The translations under genes were made by a program, and so were the position numbers. Under the pieces are notes generated by a model. The model saw nothing but the letters and a program-made list of their open reading frames with translations. It did no database searches and had not been told where the DNA came from. A stretch of DNA of 64,000 bases from Candidatus Bathyarchaeota archaeon (GTDB lineage: Archaea; Thermoproteota; Bathyarchaeia; 40CM-2-53-6). Within the stretch, counting starts at the first letter, position 1; every line of letters begins with the position of its first letter. Positions 45,155 through 54,207 of the stretch are shown here, piece after piece. The DNA lies in contig VBBN01000031.1 in the NCBI GenBank assembly GCA_005888735.1, forward strand, positions 1 through 64,000. The letters are read 5' to 3'.

Positions 45155-45621
45155 AACGAGTACGACTCTGGGATAGAATAGACGTAGATAGTGTGCTCGT
45201 TGTAGTTTTCTTTCTTGGTCGGCTTCCAGCCGTTTATCATGAAGTCATGGCTGACGATTCTCGACCCGGGACGGGCTTCAGCCCTCAGCTTCGGCTTCAA
45301 ACGCTCGTTCGCGTAAGTTGTCAAGTAGAGGGTAATCAGCGTCGTCTCCTTCAGGTCCGCGGAAAAGAGGTCTTTATTGAAAATGCGAACTTTCTCCAAA
45401 AGGTTCTGCTTCTGAACCTCAGCAGACGCGGTCTTAAACAGGTCCTCGCGGATCTCATACCCAACCGCCGCCTTGACGCCAAAATCCTTCACGGCCGTTG
45501 TGAGGATGCGGCCGTCTCCGCAGCCGAGATCGCAGAGAACATCATCCTTACTGGCTTTTGCAACTTCTAGCATTTTGCGGACCACGTCTTGCGGTGATGA
45601 AACGAACGGAGCGCAGCTCAT
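45151..45621 (-). CDS. aKMT-like protein lysine methyltransferase
   Basis: 156 residues, compact class I SAM methyltransferase. PFVSSPQDVVRKMLEVA at the start, then SAM motif I LCDLGCGDGRI (about 29-39). Length and N-terminal motif match the broad-specificity archaeal lysine methyltransferase aKMT of Sulfolobus, which modifies many surface lysines. The alternative is a generic small methyltransferase. Confidence 0.75.
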   Translation of the reverse strand: MSCAPFVSSPQDVVRKMLEVAKASKDDVLCDLGCGDGRILTTAVKDFGVKAAVGYEIREDLFKTASAEVQKQNLLEKVRIFNKDLFSADLKETTLITLYLTTYANERLKPKLRAEARPGSRIVSHDFMINGWKPTKKENYNEHTIYVYSIPESYSF

Positions 45622-45701
45622 GATGTCAACCGGGTCTGGTGGACGCGTGGGCTCCCATTAGGCTATTTTAACTTCTCGGTTTTTTCGCCCTGGTTTTGTG
45701 G

Positions 45702-46214
45702 CTAGTCGGAGAATCGTTGTGAAGCAGTGAAGTTGACAAAAGGCCCGCTCATCAGGTTACTGTTGCCGATGATGGCGATGTCTCCCTCCTCGGTTCTTAT
45801 CAGAGTGTTTCGGAGACCCACCCGAACCACTCGGCCTTTGATGTCACCTATCTGGATCACATCGTTGACTCTAATCGTCTTGTCTATTACAAGGAAAATG
45901 CCGGAGAGGACGTTTTGGAACGTCAATTGGAGGGAGAGCGTAATCGCAAGCCCGACGAGCCCAGTCACGGTCAAGACCGTAAACTGGGAAGCGAGCCCAG
46001 TGTAGCTGACAACTCCGAAAAGCCCGATTGAAATCGCCAGTGCCCTGATTCCACGGTTGATGCTTCTGGTCAGCCCAGGGCTCAGCCGTCCTATTCGCGC
46101 AGCTATCCTGATACCTCTGATGAGCAGCTCTCCGGCTAGCCACGGAACGACGAGGAAGAGAGTGGACCCGATAACAATGAGAATCGTAGACAAGTCGACC
46201 ATCTTGATTGTCAC
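45702..46214 (-). CDS. MscS-family mechanosensitive channel, short form
   Basis: 170 residues. Three hydrophobic segments, the last being the pore helix (LVGLAITLSLQLTFQNVLSGIFL), followed by the beta domain DKTIRVNDVIQIGDIKGRVVRVGLRNTLIRTEEGD and IIGNSNLMS. It ends right after the beta domain, so the C-terminal cage of E. coli MscS is missing. Relieves osmotic pressure. GTG start; an ATG four codons on is possible. Confidence 0.85.
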   Translation of the reverse strand: MTIKMVDLSTILIVIGSTLFLVVPWLAGELLIRGIRIAARIGRLSPGLTRSINRGIRALAISIGLFGVVSYTGLASQFTVLTVTGLVGLAITLSLQLTFQNVLSGIFLVIDKTIRVNDVIQIGDIKGRVVRVGLRNTLIRTEEGDIAIIGNSNLMSGPFVNFTASQRFSD

Positions 46215-46271
46215 GGTCCAGGAAAGATTCGGCCATTCGAGGCGAATTTTCCGGGCTGTTTTCTTACAAAC

Positions 46272-46279
46272 TATTTAAA
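46272..46279. promoter_or_regulatory. TATA box between mscS-like and PAC2 genes
   Basis: TATTTAAA at 46272-46279 lies 50 nt before the PAC2 ATG and 58 nt before the divergent MscS start, so it could serve either. Confidence 0.5.
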
Positions 46280-46328
46280 CAACTCAGGAGCGAGCCCGCT
46301 TCAACAACTCCTCGACCTGGATTCTCCG

Positions 46329-47108
46329 ATGCTCGGCGACACCAAGATCAACGAACTGGCAAGGGCCAACCTCAGAGAGCCAATCCTTGTCCAAGGTCTC
46401 CCAGGTCTAGGCTACGTTGGCAAGGTCGCCATCGACTATTTTGTCGAGAAACTGAAACCTGCAAAGATTGCAGAACTCTACTCAAGCTACCTGCTCTTTC
46501 CCGATGGGAACTTGGGCATTAACATATCAGAAGATGGCACCTACTCCCTGCCCAAGTACGAATTCTACGCGCACAACGCGAAGGAACCCCAGGCCATATT
46601 CCTGACTGGCGACGCCCAGCCCTCCGTCACCGGCCAGTACGAGGTAGCCAGCATGGTTCTCGACTATGCTCAACAGTTCAGCTGCAAAACGGTCTTCACA
46701 ATGGGAGGCTATGGCACTCGAGGAGGGAACGAGGCAGGCGCCGTCTACGCGGTCGTCGGCGATCCCGCGCTGGGCGAACGCCTGAAAAATCTCGGTGCGA
46801 AACTGGCTAAGGGTGGAGCGGTTACTGGCGCAGCAGGTGTCATACTAGGAATCGGCCGACAGAGAGGTCTGCAGTGCGCTGGATTGCTCGGCGCCACCTC
46901 CGGGGTATACCCAGACCTTGAAGCTGCAAGAGCCGTCATACAGATGTTGACGAGCCTAGTGAACCTGCCAGTCGAACTGAAAGATCTAGACACGGAAATT
47001 GAGGACCTCCGGAAGAAGATGGAACGATTCCGCAGAGCAGAGCTTGAGGAGCCCAAAGAAGGCGAGGAGAAACCGGGCGAAGAAGGCAAAGACCGGTACA
47101 TAACATAG
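46329..47108 (+). CDS. PAC2-family proteasome assembly chaperone
   Basis: 259 residues. PAC2 domain: PILVQGLPGLGYVGKVAIDYFVEKL, FLTGDAQPSV, the GGYGTRGG loop and GAAGVILGIGRQRGLQCAGLLGATSG. A C-terminal coiled coil (about 217-240) and an acidic E/K-rich tail follow. Archaeal PbaA/PbaB proteins of this family bind proteasome or related assembly intermediates. Confidence 0.85.
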   Translation: MLGDTKINELARANLREPILVQGLPGLGYVGKVAIDYFVEKLKPAKIAELYSSYLLFPDGNLGINISEDGTYSLPKYEFYAHNAKEPQAIFLTGDAQPSVTGQYEVASMVLDYAQQFSCKTVFTMGGYGTRGGNEAGAVYAVVGDPALGERLKNLGAKLAKGGAVTGAAGVILGIGRQRGLQCAGLLGATSGVYPDLEAARAVIQMLTSLVNLPVELKDLDTEIEDLRKKMERFRRAELEEPKEGEEKPGEEGKDRYIT

Positions 47109-47152
47109 CCCAGTCAACTAGCCCTATTAACATCGTTCAGCTTAGGACAAGC

Positions 47153-47614
47153 ATGACATCGACAGTTTCTTTGAAAAGGACCGTTTCACTATCAAGAGTC
47201 CTCGATACTAACCCTGCGGACCCTGCCACGGCTCACTCTCACTTCAGCACGAAACTAGCCTTCGAAACAGACCCGTCCGATGTTTACACTGACCTTCAGA
47301 ACGATATAAAAGATATCACCGTCGTCGACGCTCGGACCCCGGAAGCTTTTGCGAAAGGCCACGTTCCCGGGTCCATCAACCTTCCCCACCGGAAACTCGA
47401 CGATACCACGACCATGTCGCTTGCGAAAGACAGGGTTATCGTGACCTATTGCGATGGAGTATTCTGCAATGCCTCAACCAAGGCCGCCGCCCGGCTCACA
47501 GCCTTAGGTTTCAGAGTCAAAGAGATGCTTGACGGTTTCGACGGGTGGAGACGCGAAGGATACCCCGTGGAAACGGGAATAGGTCCCGTGAAGCTTCAGA
47601 CTAGTGCGGAATAG
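47153..47614 (+). CDS. Rhodanese-like sulfurtransferase
   Basis: 153 residues, one rhodanese domain preceded by about 40 residues of unknown use. Markers: VVDARTPEAFAKGHVPGSINLPHRKL and the active loop YCDGVFCNASTKAA, in which the second cysteine takes the catalytic place. Could carry persulfide for sulfur transfer; no partner is adjacent. Confidence 0.87.
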   Translation: MTSTVSLKRTVSLSRVLDTNPADPATAHSHFSTKLAFETDPSDVYTDLQNDIKDITVVDARTPEAFAKGHVPGSINLPHRKLDDTTTMSLAKDRVIVTYCDGVFCNASTKAAARLTALGFRVKEMLDGFDGWRREGYPVETGIGPVKLQTSAE

Positions 47615-47653
47615 CCTGAGCCAGTCCAGCCTCCACTCATCGGTACTGTTGCT

Positions 47654-48367
47654 CTAGATTCCTTGATGGAGGCGTTCGGCAAGGAACCTTGGCAGCCCGT
47701 TTGCTAGAATGGCGTGTGATGTCTTCTCAACATCATACCTGACCCTTCTAATCTTGTGGTTGACCTTCTCCCTTTCAACTTCTAGAATCATGTACGAGGC
47801 TCGCGGGTCTCCGTCCCGTGGCTGCCCGACGCTTCCCGGGTTGAGCAGGATTCCATGCCTATCTTTGAAGGCCATCGGGGTGTGAGTATGCCCCTGGAGG
47901 AGTATTGTAGCCTTCGACAGTCTGATTAGTTCTCTAAGAACTGCATCAGGTGTTCCTGGGAAGACATACTCGTTCAGTGGGTCCTTGGGGCTCCCATGAT
48001 ACAGCGCTATGGACTGAGCTGCAACGGTTCGTCTTGCTGATGGCCGAAGCGTTTCTAGGAACGAGAGATTCGGTTGGGACAGGTTCTGGCGGGTCCACTG
48101 AATTGCTTTGACAGCTTGTTCAACGAACCCAGATGTTTCGCCGGTGACAATCGCTTGGTCGTGGTTTCCTGCTAGGATGACTGCTGGTTTCTGAGCCTTC
48201 ATCGTTTCTATGACTTCGTTCGGCTGGGGACCGTATCCTACTACGTCGCCTAGGCAATAGAACTCGTCACAGCCGGGCATGTCAGCAATGACTCTCTCGA
48301 GCGCTGCCAGGTTGGCGTGTAGGTCCGAGACAACGACGATTCGCACGACCGTTCCTGGGCCTTGCAT
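47654..48367 (-). CDS. Metallophosphoesterase, YfcE/MJ0936 type
   Basis: 237 residues from the ATG at 48367, chosen because the family begins a few residues later (VRIVVVSDLHANLAAL). All metal motifs are present: D-x-H (SDLH), GDVVGYGP, GNHD, HGSP and GHTHTPM, then LNPGSVGQPRDGDPRASY. This branch are Mn/Ni-dependent phosphodiesterases of small substrates. Confidence 0.9.
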   Translation of the reverse strand: MQGPGTVVRIVVVSDLHANLAALERVIADMPGCDEFYCLGDVVGYGPQPNEVIETMKAQKPAVILAGNHDQAIVTGETSGFVEQAVKAIQWTRQNLSQPNLSFLETLRPSARRTVAAQSIALYHGSPKDPLNEYVFPGTPDAVLRELIRLSKATILLQGHTHTPMAFKDRHGILLNPGSVGQPRDGDPRASYMILEVEREKVNHKIRRVRYDVEKTSHAILANGLPRFLAERLHQGI

Positions 48368-48463
48368 GGTCGTTCCCTGGCTCCTTATAATGGGACGCGC
48401 CGTGTGACGACCGGGGGATGAAGGAAATTGTTGCAGGAGGCAAGTCTCGAACGAGGCTCCGTC

Positions 48464-48769
48464 GTGCACAAGGTGTCGCTTCTCTCGATGGACAACGCCG
48501 TCTTGGCGATTTGCTACGAGGGAACGATGAAGGTTGGCACCCTCGCCGTTTCAACACCCGGGCTCAGCGAAGGAGCAGCGGGAACGTCGTCAGTTCTGCT
48601 TGGGGGAAAATACCTCATAGCCGCCCGGGCGCTAGCGGAGAAGATTGCTGCAACATACCGAAAGATGGGCCTCGCATCGATTAACACTCAGCTCGTCGAG
48701 GGAGAAGCCCTCCGCCTCTACTCCGGCCTGCTGGACAAGGCTCGACAAGACGGTTCATCAGGCTCTTGA
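48464..48769 (+). CDS. Small protein, possible PAC4-like proteasome assembly chaperone
   Basis: 101 residues from the GTG at 48464, with a GAGG site 8-9 nt upstream; the frame is open to a TTG at 48428. Beta strands (HKVSLLSMDNAVLAICYEG, MKVGTLAVSTPG) are followed by GTSSVLLGGKYLIAARALAEKIAA and ASINTQ. The SS-x-LLGG-x(n)-LAE-x-IA layout recalls Poc4/PAC4 chaperones. A PAC2 gene lies 1.4 kb upstream. The assignment is tentative. Confidence 0.55.
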   Translation: MHKVSLLSMDNAVLAICYEGTMKVGTLAVSTPGLSEGAAGTSSVLLGGKYLIAARALAEKIAATYRKMGLASINTQLVEGEALRLYSGLLDKARQDGSSGS

Positions 48770-49111
48770 TCGCCCTAAAACCAGGGAAAAAAACGAGTTT
48801 ATGATCATGGATAGCGGCGTTTACTTGGACGCCGCACCCGTGGGGTCGAACGGTCCGCCCGCTCACCTGATCTTCACCGTCATGGTTATCCATGACGTGA
48901 TGGTCCCGACTCGGATCGAAACCATCGGCTTTTCATTCGACATTTGATTATCACCAAAACCCAGAACAGCTCACGGTCTAGGTTATGCCCGACGTTACGC
49001 AACTGGGAGTGGAAAGAATCTCAATGTCCTTTAATAGAAAGAGTACGGCGTCACCCGTTGCGTGTCACGTGGGCTCTAGCGGCGAGAGCTGGTTCTAGAA
49101 TTAGCCGACGG
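48770..49111. other. 342-nt intergenic region with an 8-bp hairpin
   Basis: CGTCATGG-TTAT-CCATGACG (48878-48897) is a perfect 8-bp stem with a tetraloop. A 48-codon frame from the ATG at 48801 to 48947 spans it but has no recognisable domain. Otherwise nothing is seen. Confidence 0.4.
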
Positions 49112-49381
49112 TCAGCGCCAATGGTTCGTTTTCGATGATGACCCTTCTTTGGTCTCAACACCGTTGTTGTTGGAAACCCATTCGGGAACGATGACTGCGC
49201 GGATGAGTTCTTGGATCGAGATTCCCCTTTTTTTCGCAACTTTCTCTAGTTCTCGGAAGATGATGTCATCTAGTGTTTGCATAAACTTAGGCAGTTGTAG
49301 CCACCACGAATTCTCCGGATATCCAAACTCACTCCCCGGGTTGAAATATAGTGCTGACGTAACTCGCAGAATTCTATACAA
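49112..49381 (-). CDS. Small RHH-like protein, paralogue of the one at 59348
   Basis: 89 residues from a TTG; an ATG at 49282 just before the conserved core would fit a CTATATTT box near 49345. The core FMQTLD-x6-L-x3-A-x2-RG-x3-Q-x-LIRAVI-x-P-x2-V recurs in the protein at 59348. One beta-like stretch and two helices suggest a ribbon-helix-helix DNA-binding fold. The short tail is basic/polar. Targets unknown. Confidence 0.6.
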   Translation of the reverse strand: MYRILRVTSALYFNPGSEFGYPENSWWLQLPKFMQTLDDIIFRELEKVAKKRGISIQELIRAVIVPEWVSNNNGVETKEGSSSKTNHWR

Positions 49382-49407
49382 GTGACACCGGACAGGGAGT
49401 AGTGATG

Positions 49408-50682
49408 CTAGTAGGAAATTTTTCCGGAAAGGGGTACATCGCCCAGAATCTGTTTTGAGGCGGCTTCGACTTTGAACCGGTAACCGTCGCGAGTGTAGAC
49501 CCTGACCAGGTTCATGAAAGTTCGCAAGACCCCGACGACTTGGGAGACTTCGGACAGCTGGACCAGCTGTTTCTTTCCGGTTGGCCCCTTTCTGAACACT
49601 GGTATATCCATTGGTTGTATCTCGACGGCATGATGGTAGGGGACTGAGGGAAGTGTGGGGGTGTCGATTATCACGTCCTCTTCGGGTACCTTTGCTTTGC
49701 GCGCGATCTCGTTCTGCACCTGTTTCCGAACCGCTTCTTTTGTGATAACATTCGAGACGAGTTCCTCACGCGCATACAAAGTTCTCTCATAGGAGCACTT
49801 GAGAAGCCTCCTCATCTCCAAGTCCTGAATTATCTTCTTGGAACGCTTGCATTCTCTTAGCTCCGTCCAGACCTTGTAATCATCCAGTCTCAGATAGTCC
49901 TCAGGCTCATCAAATTCGAGCAGTTTCAACTCGTCCTTGGCCGCTTCCATGGCTCGGACAATCATGATCTGGACGGCGCGTGAGGCGCGGTGGAAGTATA
50001 TGGTTCGGAATGATTCCAGCCGGGCTAGGAGAAAGCTTTCCAGGGTGGCTACCGCTGTCCCGTCGACGGCAAGGTTTCCATTCAAGACGTCCATGGTGTA
50101 GAGTAGACGGTGAACGTCGATAGACCCATAGCCCGCGCCTGTGTGGAAAGAGTCGCGCACTAGAAAGTCCATCTTGTCAACGTCCACGCTGCTGCTAATG
50201 ACCTGGTCTAGGAAGGGGCGTTTCCTATCGCCGAGCCGGCCGACAGCCAACTGTCCAAGGGTCTTCGGGTTGAGACCAGCCTTCTCCAGCTTCGACGCTA
50301 TCTCGGTCTCATTCACAAGCCATGGAACGAGGTCCTCATGGGTCTTGCCGAGATGGTCGACCATCAAAGGCTCGAAGACGTGAGAGAATGGTCCATGGCC
50401 AATATCATGGAGCAGGGCGGCGAGCCGCAGCTCACGTACATAGTGTTCCGACAGGTCGACGGGAAGGGTCTCTCCCAAGAGGCCAGCAAGGTACATTGCG
50501 CCGAGAACATGCTCGAACCGCGTGTGGTTGGCCGCGGGATAGACGAACTCTGAGCCTGCAAGCTGTCGAATTCTGCGCAGCCGCTGAACGGGGTAAGTGT
50601 CGATAATTGTCCTTTCTGTCTGGTTTATTCGAATATAGCCGTGAACAGGGTCTTTGATGAACCCCCAGATTTTCTTTTCCAA
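49408..50682 (-). CDS. HD-domain phosphohydrolase (SAMHD1/dGTPase-like)
   Basis: 424 residues, TTG start. IKDPVHGYIRINQTERTIIDTYPVQRLRRIRQL opens the family. The HD metal site is formed by HTRFEHVLG, LLHDIGHGPFSH and a later D in VDVDKMDFLVRDSFHTG. It is a putative dNTP triphosphohydrolase that trims nucleotide pools. The C-terminal 120 residues are lineage-specific. Confidence 0.87.
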   Translation of the reverse strand: MEKKIWGFIKDPVHGYIRINQTERTIIDTYPVQRLRRIRQLAGSEFVYPAANHTRFEHVLGAMYLAGLLGETLPVDLSEHYVRELRLAALLHDIGHGPFSHVFEPLMVDHLGKTHEDLVPWLVNETEIASKLEKAGLNPKTLGQLAVGRLGDRKRPFLDQVISSSVDVDKMDFLVRDSFHTGAGYGSIDVHRLLYTMDVLNGNLAVDGTAVATLESFLLARLESFRTIYFHRASRAVQIMIVRAMEAAKDELKLLEFDEPEDYLRLDDYKVWTELRECKRSKKIIQDLEMRRLLKCSYERTLYAREELVSNVITKEAVRKQVQNEIARKAKVPEEDVIIDTPTLPSVPYHHAVEIQPMDIPVFRKGPTGKKQLVQLSEVSQVVGVLRTFMNLVRVYTRDGYRFKVEAASKQILGDVPLSGKISY

Positions 50683-50830
50683 TCAACTATCCGAGAAAGA
50701 ACTTTCCATGGATGACTAGTTAACTTCACACACTCGGGCAGTGTCCCGAAGGAGAAAGGCTCGTGAGCTGGCAAAGAGGAAAGGATAGAGAAAATGTCGA
50801 TGGAACGGCCAGAAGACTTGTCCTGTAAAC

Positions 50831-50980
50831 CTACTTTTTCTTCTTCTTGGGGTTATGCGCAGCACACGTATCACACAAGAACCATTTCGCCTCCCCTAGT
50901 TGGCTCCGAGATTGTTTCGCGGACGGAACGGGTTTAAAATATTCCGGTCTTACCTTACAACATCTCGGGGAGTCTGCCAT
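50831..50980 (-). CDS. Tiny C-x2-C protein with a lysine tail
   Basis: 49 residues from an ATG, not recognised. A Cys-Cys pair at residues 7-8 and C-x2-C at 36/39 (FLCDTCAAHN) could hold one zinc ion. It ends in five lysines, fitting nucleic-acid or ribosome contact. The length and clean ATG-to-stop frame support a gene; no homologue known to me. Confidence 0.4.
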   Translation of the reverse strand: MADSPRCCKVRPEYFKPVPSAKQSRSQLGEAKWFLCDTCAAHNPKKKKK

Positions 50981-51199
50981 ACCCGTAAAGGATGATTTTT
51001 CCAAGATGCTAAGAAATCCGACCGCTGCAGCCTTTCAGTGTACACCGGGGCCGGCAAAGATATTCCTAATCTGGACGAGCTGTAGGCCGAATTTGGAAGC
51101 GCGGCTTCATTCCCACTTAGCCTAACGGCACTGCTCCAAGGCGCGGAAAACCCCAATTCTTATCTTCGTCTGAACCGGCTAGTAACAGAGAGGTTACCT

Positions 51200-51385
51200 T
51201 TGGTTAAGGACATCGTCAAATGTTTCATGTGCTCCGTCAAAGGAATAGAACGCACCTTCAAGAGCTACGAGGATTTCCAGATCCACCTTTACAAGGACCA
51301 TGACGTTCACAAGGACCCAGCCATGGACATCTTCAACAAGTACAAGACTCCAGACCCGACGAAAGAGTCTACTGCTCCCCGATGA
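51200..51385 (+). CDS. Single C2H2 zinc-finger protein
   Basis: 61 residues, TTG start with AGAGGTT 6 nt upstream. One finger: Cys8-x2-Cys11, a loop with the usual aromatic residue (TFKSYEDFQIHL) and His29-x4-His34 (IHLYKDH). Small one-finger proteins are frequent in archaea and presumably bind nucleic acid or protein. Its end overlaps the convergent membrane-protein gene by 17 nt. Confidence 0.65.
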   Translation: MVKDIVKCFMCSVKGIERTFKSYEDFQIHLYKDHDVHKDPAMDIFNKYKTPDPTKESTAPR

Positions 51386-51851
51386 GATAGATCGCGACCA
51401 AGCCCAATGCCACGCCAGCTACCGTTCGAGGGCTAAAGTTTTCTTTGAAGATGATCCAGCTAGCAAATGCTGTCGTCACGATTCCAAGGTCAGTTAGTAG
51501 AGCCGTCACCTGGCCGAGGCCGCGTTGGGACAGTGGGATCCCGGTGAGAAATCGTCCTAGAAGGAACATGATGAGTCCGAGGAAAATCACGGGATAGAAG
51601 AGGTAGTTTGCCGCGAATATTCTGTCCCTTAGACCGTAGCCGGCGAAAAAGAACAGGGCTACGCTAGTGAGTAGAAGTGCGAGGTATGGAATTGTCTGCG
51701 TTGAGAGTTCAATTTGCGTAAGCTTGTCGAGGGTTATTCCAGGGATCCGGTTCGTGCCGTACTTGTAGAGAACACCGCCAATCGTCCCTACTAGGACCAC
51801 GAGACCGACTGAGAGCCAAAACGGGTCAACCATTCTCTTCTTTTCCTCCAT
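51369..51851 (-). CDS. EamA/DMT-type membrane protein, half-size
   Basis: 160 residues from the ATG at 51851. Four to five membrane helices, ending in the DMT-like pattern LTDLGIVTTAFASWIIFKENFSPRTVAGVALGLVAIYLI. This is half of a ten-helix EamA transporter, so it may act as a dimer like small multidrug-resistance proteins. Substrate unknown. Confidence 0.75.
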   Translation of the reverse strand: MEEKKRMVDPFWLSVGLVVLVGTIGGVLYKYGTNRIPGITLDKLTQIELSTQTIPYLALLLTSVALFFFAGYGLRDRIFAANYLFYPVIFLGLIMFLLGRFLTGIPLSQRGLGQVTALLTDLGIVTTAFASWIIFKENFSPRTVAGVALGLVAIYLIGEQ

Positions 51852-51906
51852 TAGTAAGCCAGGCGGCCTGGTGCTCACTTTTCACGGATTAGGTTTTGGG
51901 CTCCGC

Positions 51907-52488
51907 TCATATGCCTCCGAATGTAGTGGCAATGAGGAGGAGAATAAAGAAGCCGACTATGAATGTCAGCATGCTCCGTTGCATTGTGAAACCCATTGCA
52001 TTCTTTATCGCAAAGACTTCAGCGATGAGCATCCAGCCCAGGACGACCGCTGCAATCGCTCTGCTGGCGAGTTCAACGGGTATACTGATGAAGACCAGTA
52101 AGAGTCCGGGAGACGAAGAGAAGAACAATGGTCGCAAAAGCCCCAAAAAAGAGGTCGCTCCCTTGAACAGTTTCGTCCCTACGAGAAATGAGGTCATTGA
52201 CCATATTAGAAGCGCTATCATTGATAGTAGCATAGTGGCAAAGATTCCCACCACGATCCCGTACAAGGAAAAATTCCCGTTAGAGTTAGCGTTGAATAGC
52301 GCCAGTCCGACGCCATAGCTGAGGCTAGTCAGGGCTAGGACGGCAGTCGCTTGCCCTGTTGCCTTGCTGTCGTTCCGAAGTTCCAAAAAAGTTGCCCCGT
52401 CTAATCTTGCCACCTTCGTCATACGGGACCACATCTGTCTGATCTTGGACCGGGTAACTGGAGGCTCGATGGCAGAGGGTAGGGTCAT
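51907..52488 (-). CDS. Yip1-like membrane protein
   Basis: 193 residues. A short soluble N-terminus (to about 45) is followed by five hydrophobic helices. The arrangement and the pairs of helices broken by charged residues (LVGTKLFKGATSFLGLLRPL) resemble the Yip1 domain. Archaeal function unknown. Confidence 0.6.
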   Translation of the reverse strand: MTLPSAIEPPVTRSKIRQMWSRMTKVARLDGATFLELRNDSKATGQATAVLALTSLSYGVGLALFNANSNGNFSLYGIVVGIFATMLLSMIALLIWSMTSFLVGTKLFKGATSFLGLLRPLFFSSSPGLLLVFISIPVELASRAIAAVVLGWMLIAEVFAIKNAMGFTMQRSMLTFIVGFFILLLIATTFGGI

Positions 52489-52577
52489 GCTGGTGGTTTT
52501 GTCCGACTGATTCCATACTTATCAACTGATTGTCAAGCGGGTGTTCCGAGAGATGCGAAAGTCCGGTCGAAGAGAAC

Positions 52578-53618
52578 ATGTTGAAGGATAAGCTAACGGA
52601 GGCCAAACCCGATTTCACAGTCGTGGCTATGCCTGATTTCTTCCTCGACTACCTCGTCTCCTTCCCGGGGAAGCTCGAAGACATGACGAAGGCGTTTGCA
52701 GAAGTCGCCGGCCGTGGAGGCGGAAACTTGGTCGGCTGGAAACATAGCGTCGGACGCGGGGGCAATTGCTCGAACCTCGTGGCGCAACTTGCCAGGCTGG
52801 GCGTCCGGGCGACGCCGGTGATTGAGACGGACGCAATCGGCCACGCTGTGCTCGCCAAAGCGTTGCCCAATGTCGACCTTTCTCACGTCAGGACTACCGG
52901 CACATTGTCTAGCACAATTGCATTGGAAGCGGATCATTCGGGACGGCGGGTCAACGTCATGCTCAGCAACCCTGGCTCTCACGCAAGTTTTGGGCCGGAG
53001 AAGCTGTCGGAGGATGACAAGACCCTGATTCGGGAGTCGAACTTTGTCGTTGTCCTCAACTGGGGCCAAAACCAGAAAGGAACAGACTTGGCAGAGACAG
53101 TGTTTCAAATAGCAAAGGAAGGATCTGCGGTCACCTTCTTTGACCCGGGGGATCCAACTCCAAACCTTGGTGAGGTCGAAGGTCTCAATCAGCGAGTGCT
53201 CACCAGCGGCCTTGTGGACGTTCTCAGTGTTAATGAGAGTGAGCTCGTCAAGCTTGCCGCAAACGTGAAGGACGAGGCTGCTCAGGAGGAGAATCCTCTC
53301 TTCGAAGCGGCAGGCGTGTTCAGCATGCTGGGCGTCCGGGTGGACCTGCACACACCCGAGTATTCAGCAACCTTCATCGATGGTCAACGAGAACGCGTCC
53401 CATGCCTCAAAATCCAACCCGCAAAGGTCACCGGTGGGGGAGACATGTGGAACGCGGCCGACATCTACGCACAGGGACTCGGCCTAGAACATTCGGAAAG
53501 GCTAGTGTTTGCAAACGCGACCTCTGCAGCCTATCTGAGGAAGACTGGAGTCGAGCCGGCCAGCCTTGAGGAAATCCTCAAAGAAGCTAATGCCCTTGAA
53601 CAGTTCATCGAGAGGTAG
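52578..53618 (+). CDS. PfkB-family sugar/nucleoside kinase
   Basis: 346 residues from the ATG at 52578. Ribokinase fold: the glycine-rich start VGRGGNCSNLVAQLARLGVRATPV, NWGQNQKGTDLA, SVNESELVKLA and the C-terminal signature VTGGGDMWNAADIYA, where the aspartate is the catalytic base. GGGD replaces the commoner GAGD. Sugar acceptor not determinable. Confidence 0.85.
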   Translation: MLKDKLTEAKPDFTVVAMPDFFLDYLVSFPGKLEDMTKAFAEVAGRGGGNLVGWKHSVGRGGNCSNLVAQLARLGVRATPVIETDAIGHAVLAKALPNVDLSHVRTTGTLSSTIALEADHSGRRVNVMLSNPGSHASFGPEKLSEDDKTLIRESNFVVVLNWGQNQKGTDLAETVFQIAKEGSAVTFFDPGDPTPNLGEVEGLNQRVLTSGLVDVLSVNESELVKLAANVKDEAAQEENPLFEAAGVFSMLGVRVDLHTPEYSATFIDGQRERVPCLKIQPAKVTGGGDMWNAADIYAQGLGLEHSERLVFANATSAAYLRKTGVEPASLEEILKEANALEQFIER

Positions 53619-54000
53619 AAACTGTCGGGGTCCGTCGCCTTAGGCCCGTCTGCTGTTTTATCCATGAAGCTGCGGCGTTAAAGATCGGGTTAGTCGAGGC
53701 GTTGATTACAGGTATTCGAACACTATTCTCTTTGAGCACGATGTAGGATTCGAACTTGGGCATCGGCGCATAGGCCACGTGAGCCCAGTGAGCTTTTCCG
53801 TTCAACTGGTCATTGACAACTGCATCGGTACTCGGAAGCGTATAGGTTACCATTGCCAGACCAGCTGCCCAGTAGAGTGGCTTGCCCATGCCTCCGGACT
53901 GAACGCCGAGAGCGTTCAGGTTGACAAGATCCTCTAATTTGTATCGGACCAGTTCGTGGATGATTAGTTCGTCGTATGGCTTGTAGATAATCTTCGGCAA
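53605..54000 (-). CDS. Hypothetical protein
   Basis: 131 residues from a TTG. Not recognised. Mixed composition with a hydrophobic but not membrane-like centre (KPLYWAAGLAMVTYTLP) and a beta-rich second half (SYIVLKENSVRIPVINAS). Converges on the kinase gene with a 14-nt overlap. Confidence 0.55.
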   Translation of the reverse strand: MPKIIYKPYDELIIHELVRYKLEDLVNLNALGVQSGGMGKPLYWAAGLAMVTYTLPSTDAVVNDQLNGKAHWAHVAYAPMPKFESYIVLKENSVRIPVINASTNPIFNAAASWIKQQTGLRRRTPTVSTSR

Positions 54001-54207
54001 GGCTAACGCGTCACATCGTCGTTGCGCTGTATTCTCGATAGGTGTTTCGGTCGGGTTTCGCGACTCTTAAATCTGGTCCGGCGAAGCTAGAGCCCCCGCT
54101 GAGGGCTGGAGAGTGCCTGGGCATGAAGACTTTGAGGATGAGATCGTGCTCTTTGACAGAGCAGTAGTTCAAGGTGGACGATCAGCAGCTCCTCGAAGCC
54201 TCCAGTC

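Noticed and set aside
52593-53351. 252-codon minus-strand frame under the PfkB kinase
   Set aside because: Antisense shadow of a clear kinase gene with no recognisable motif.
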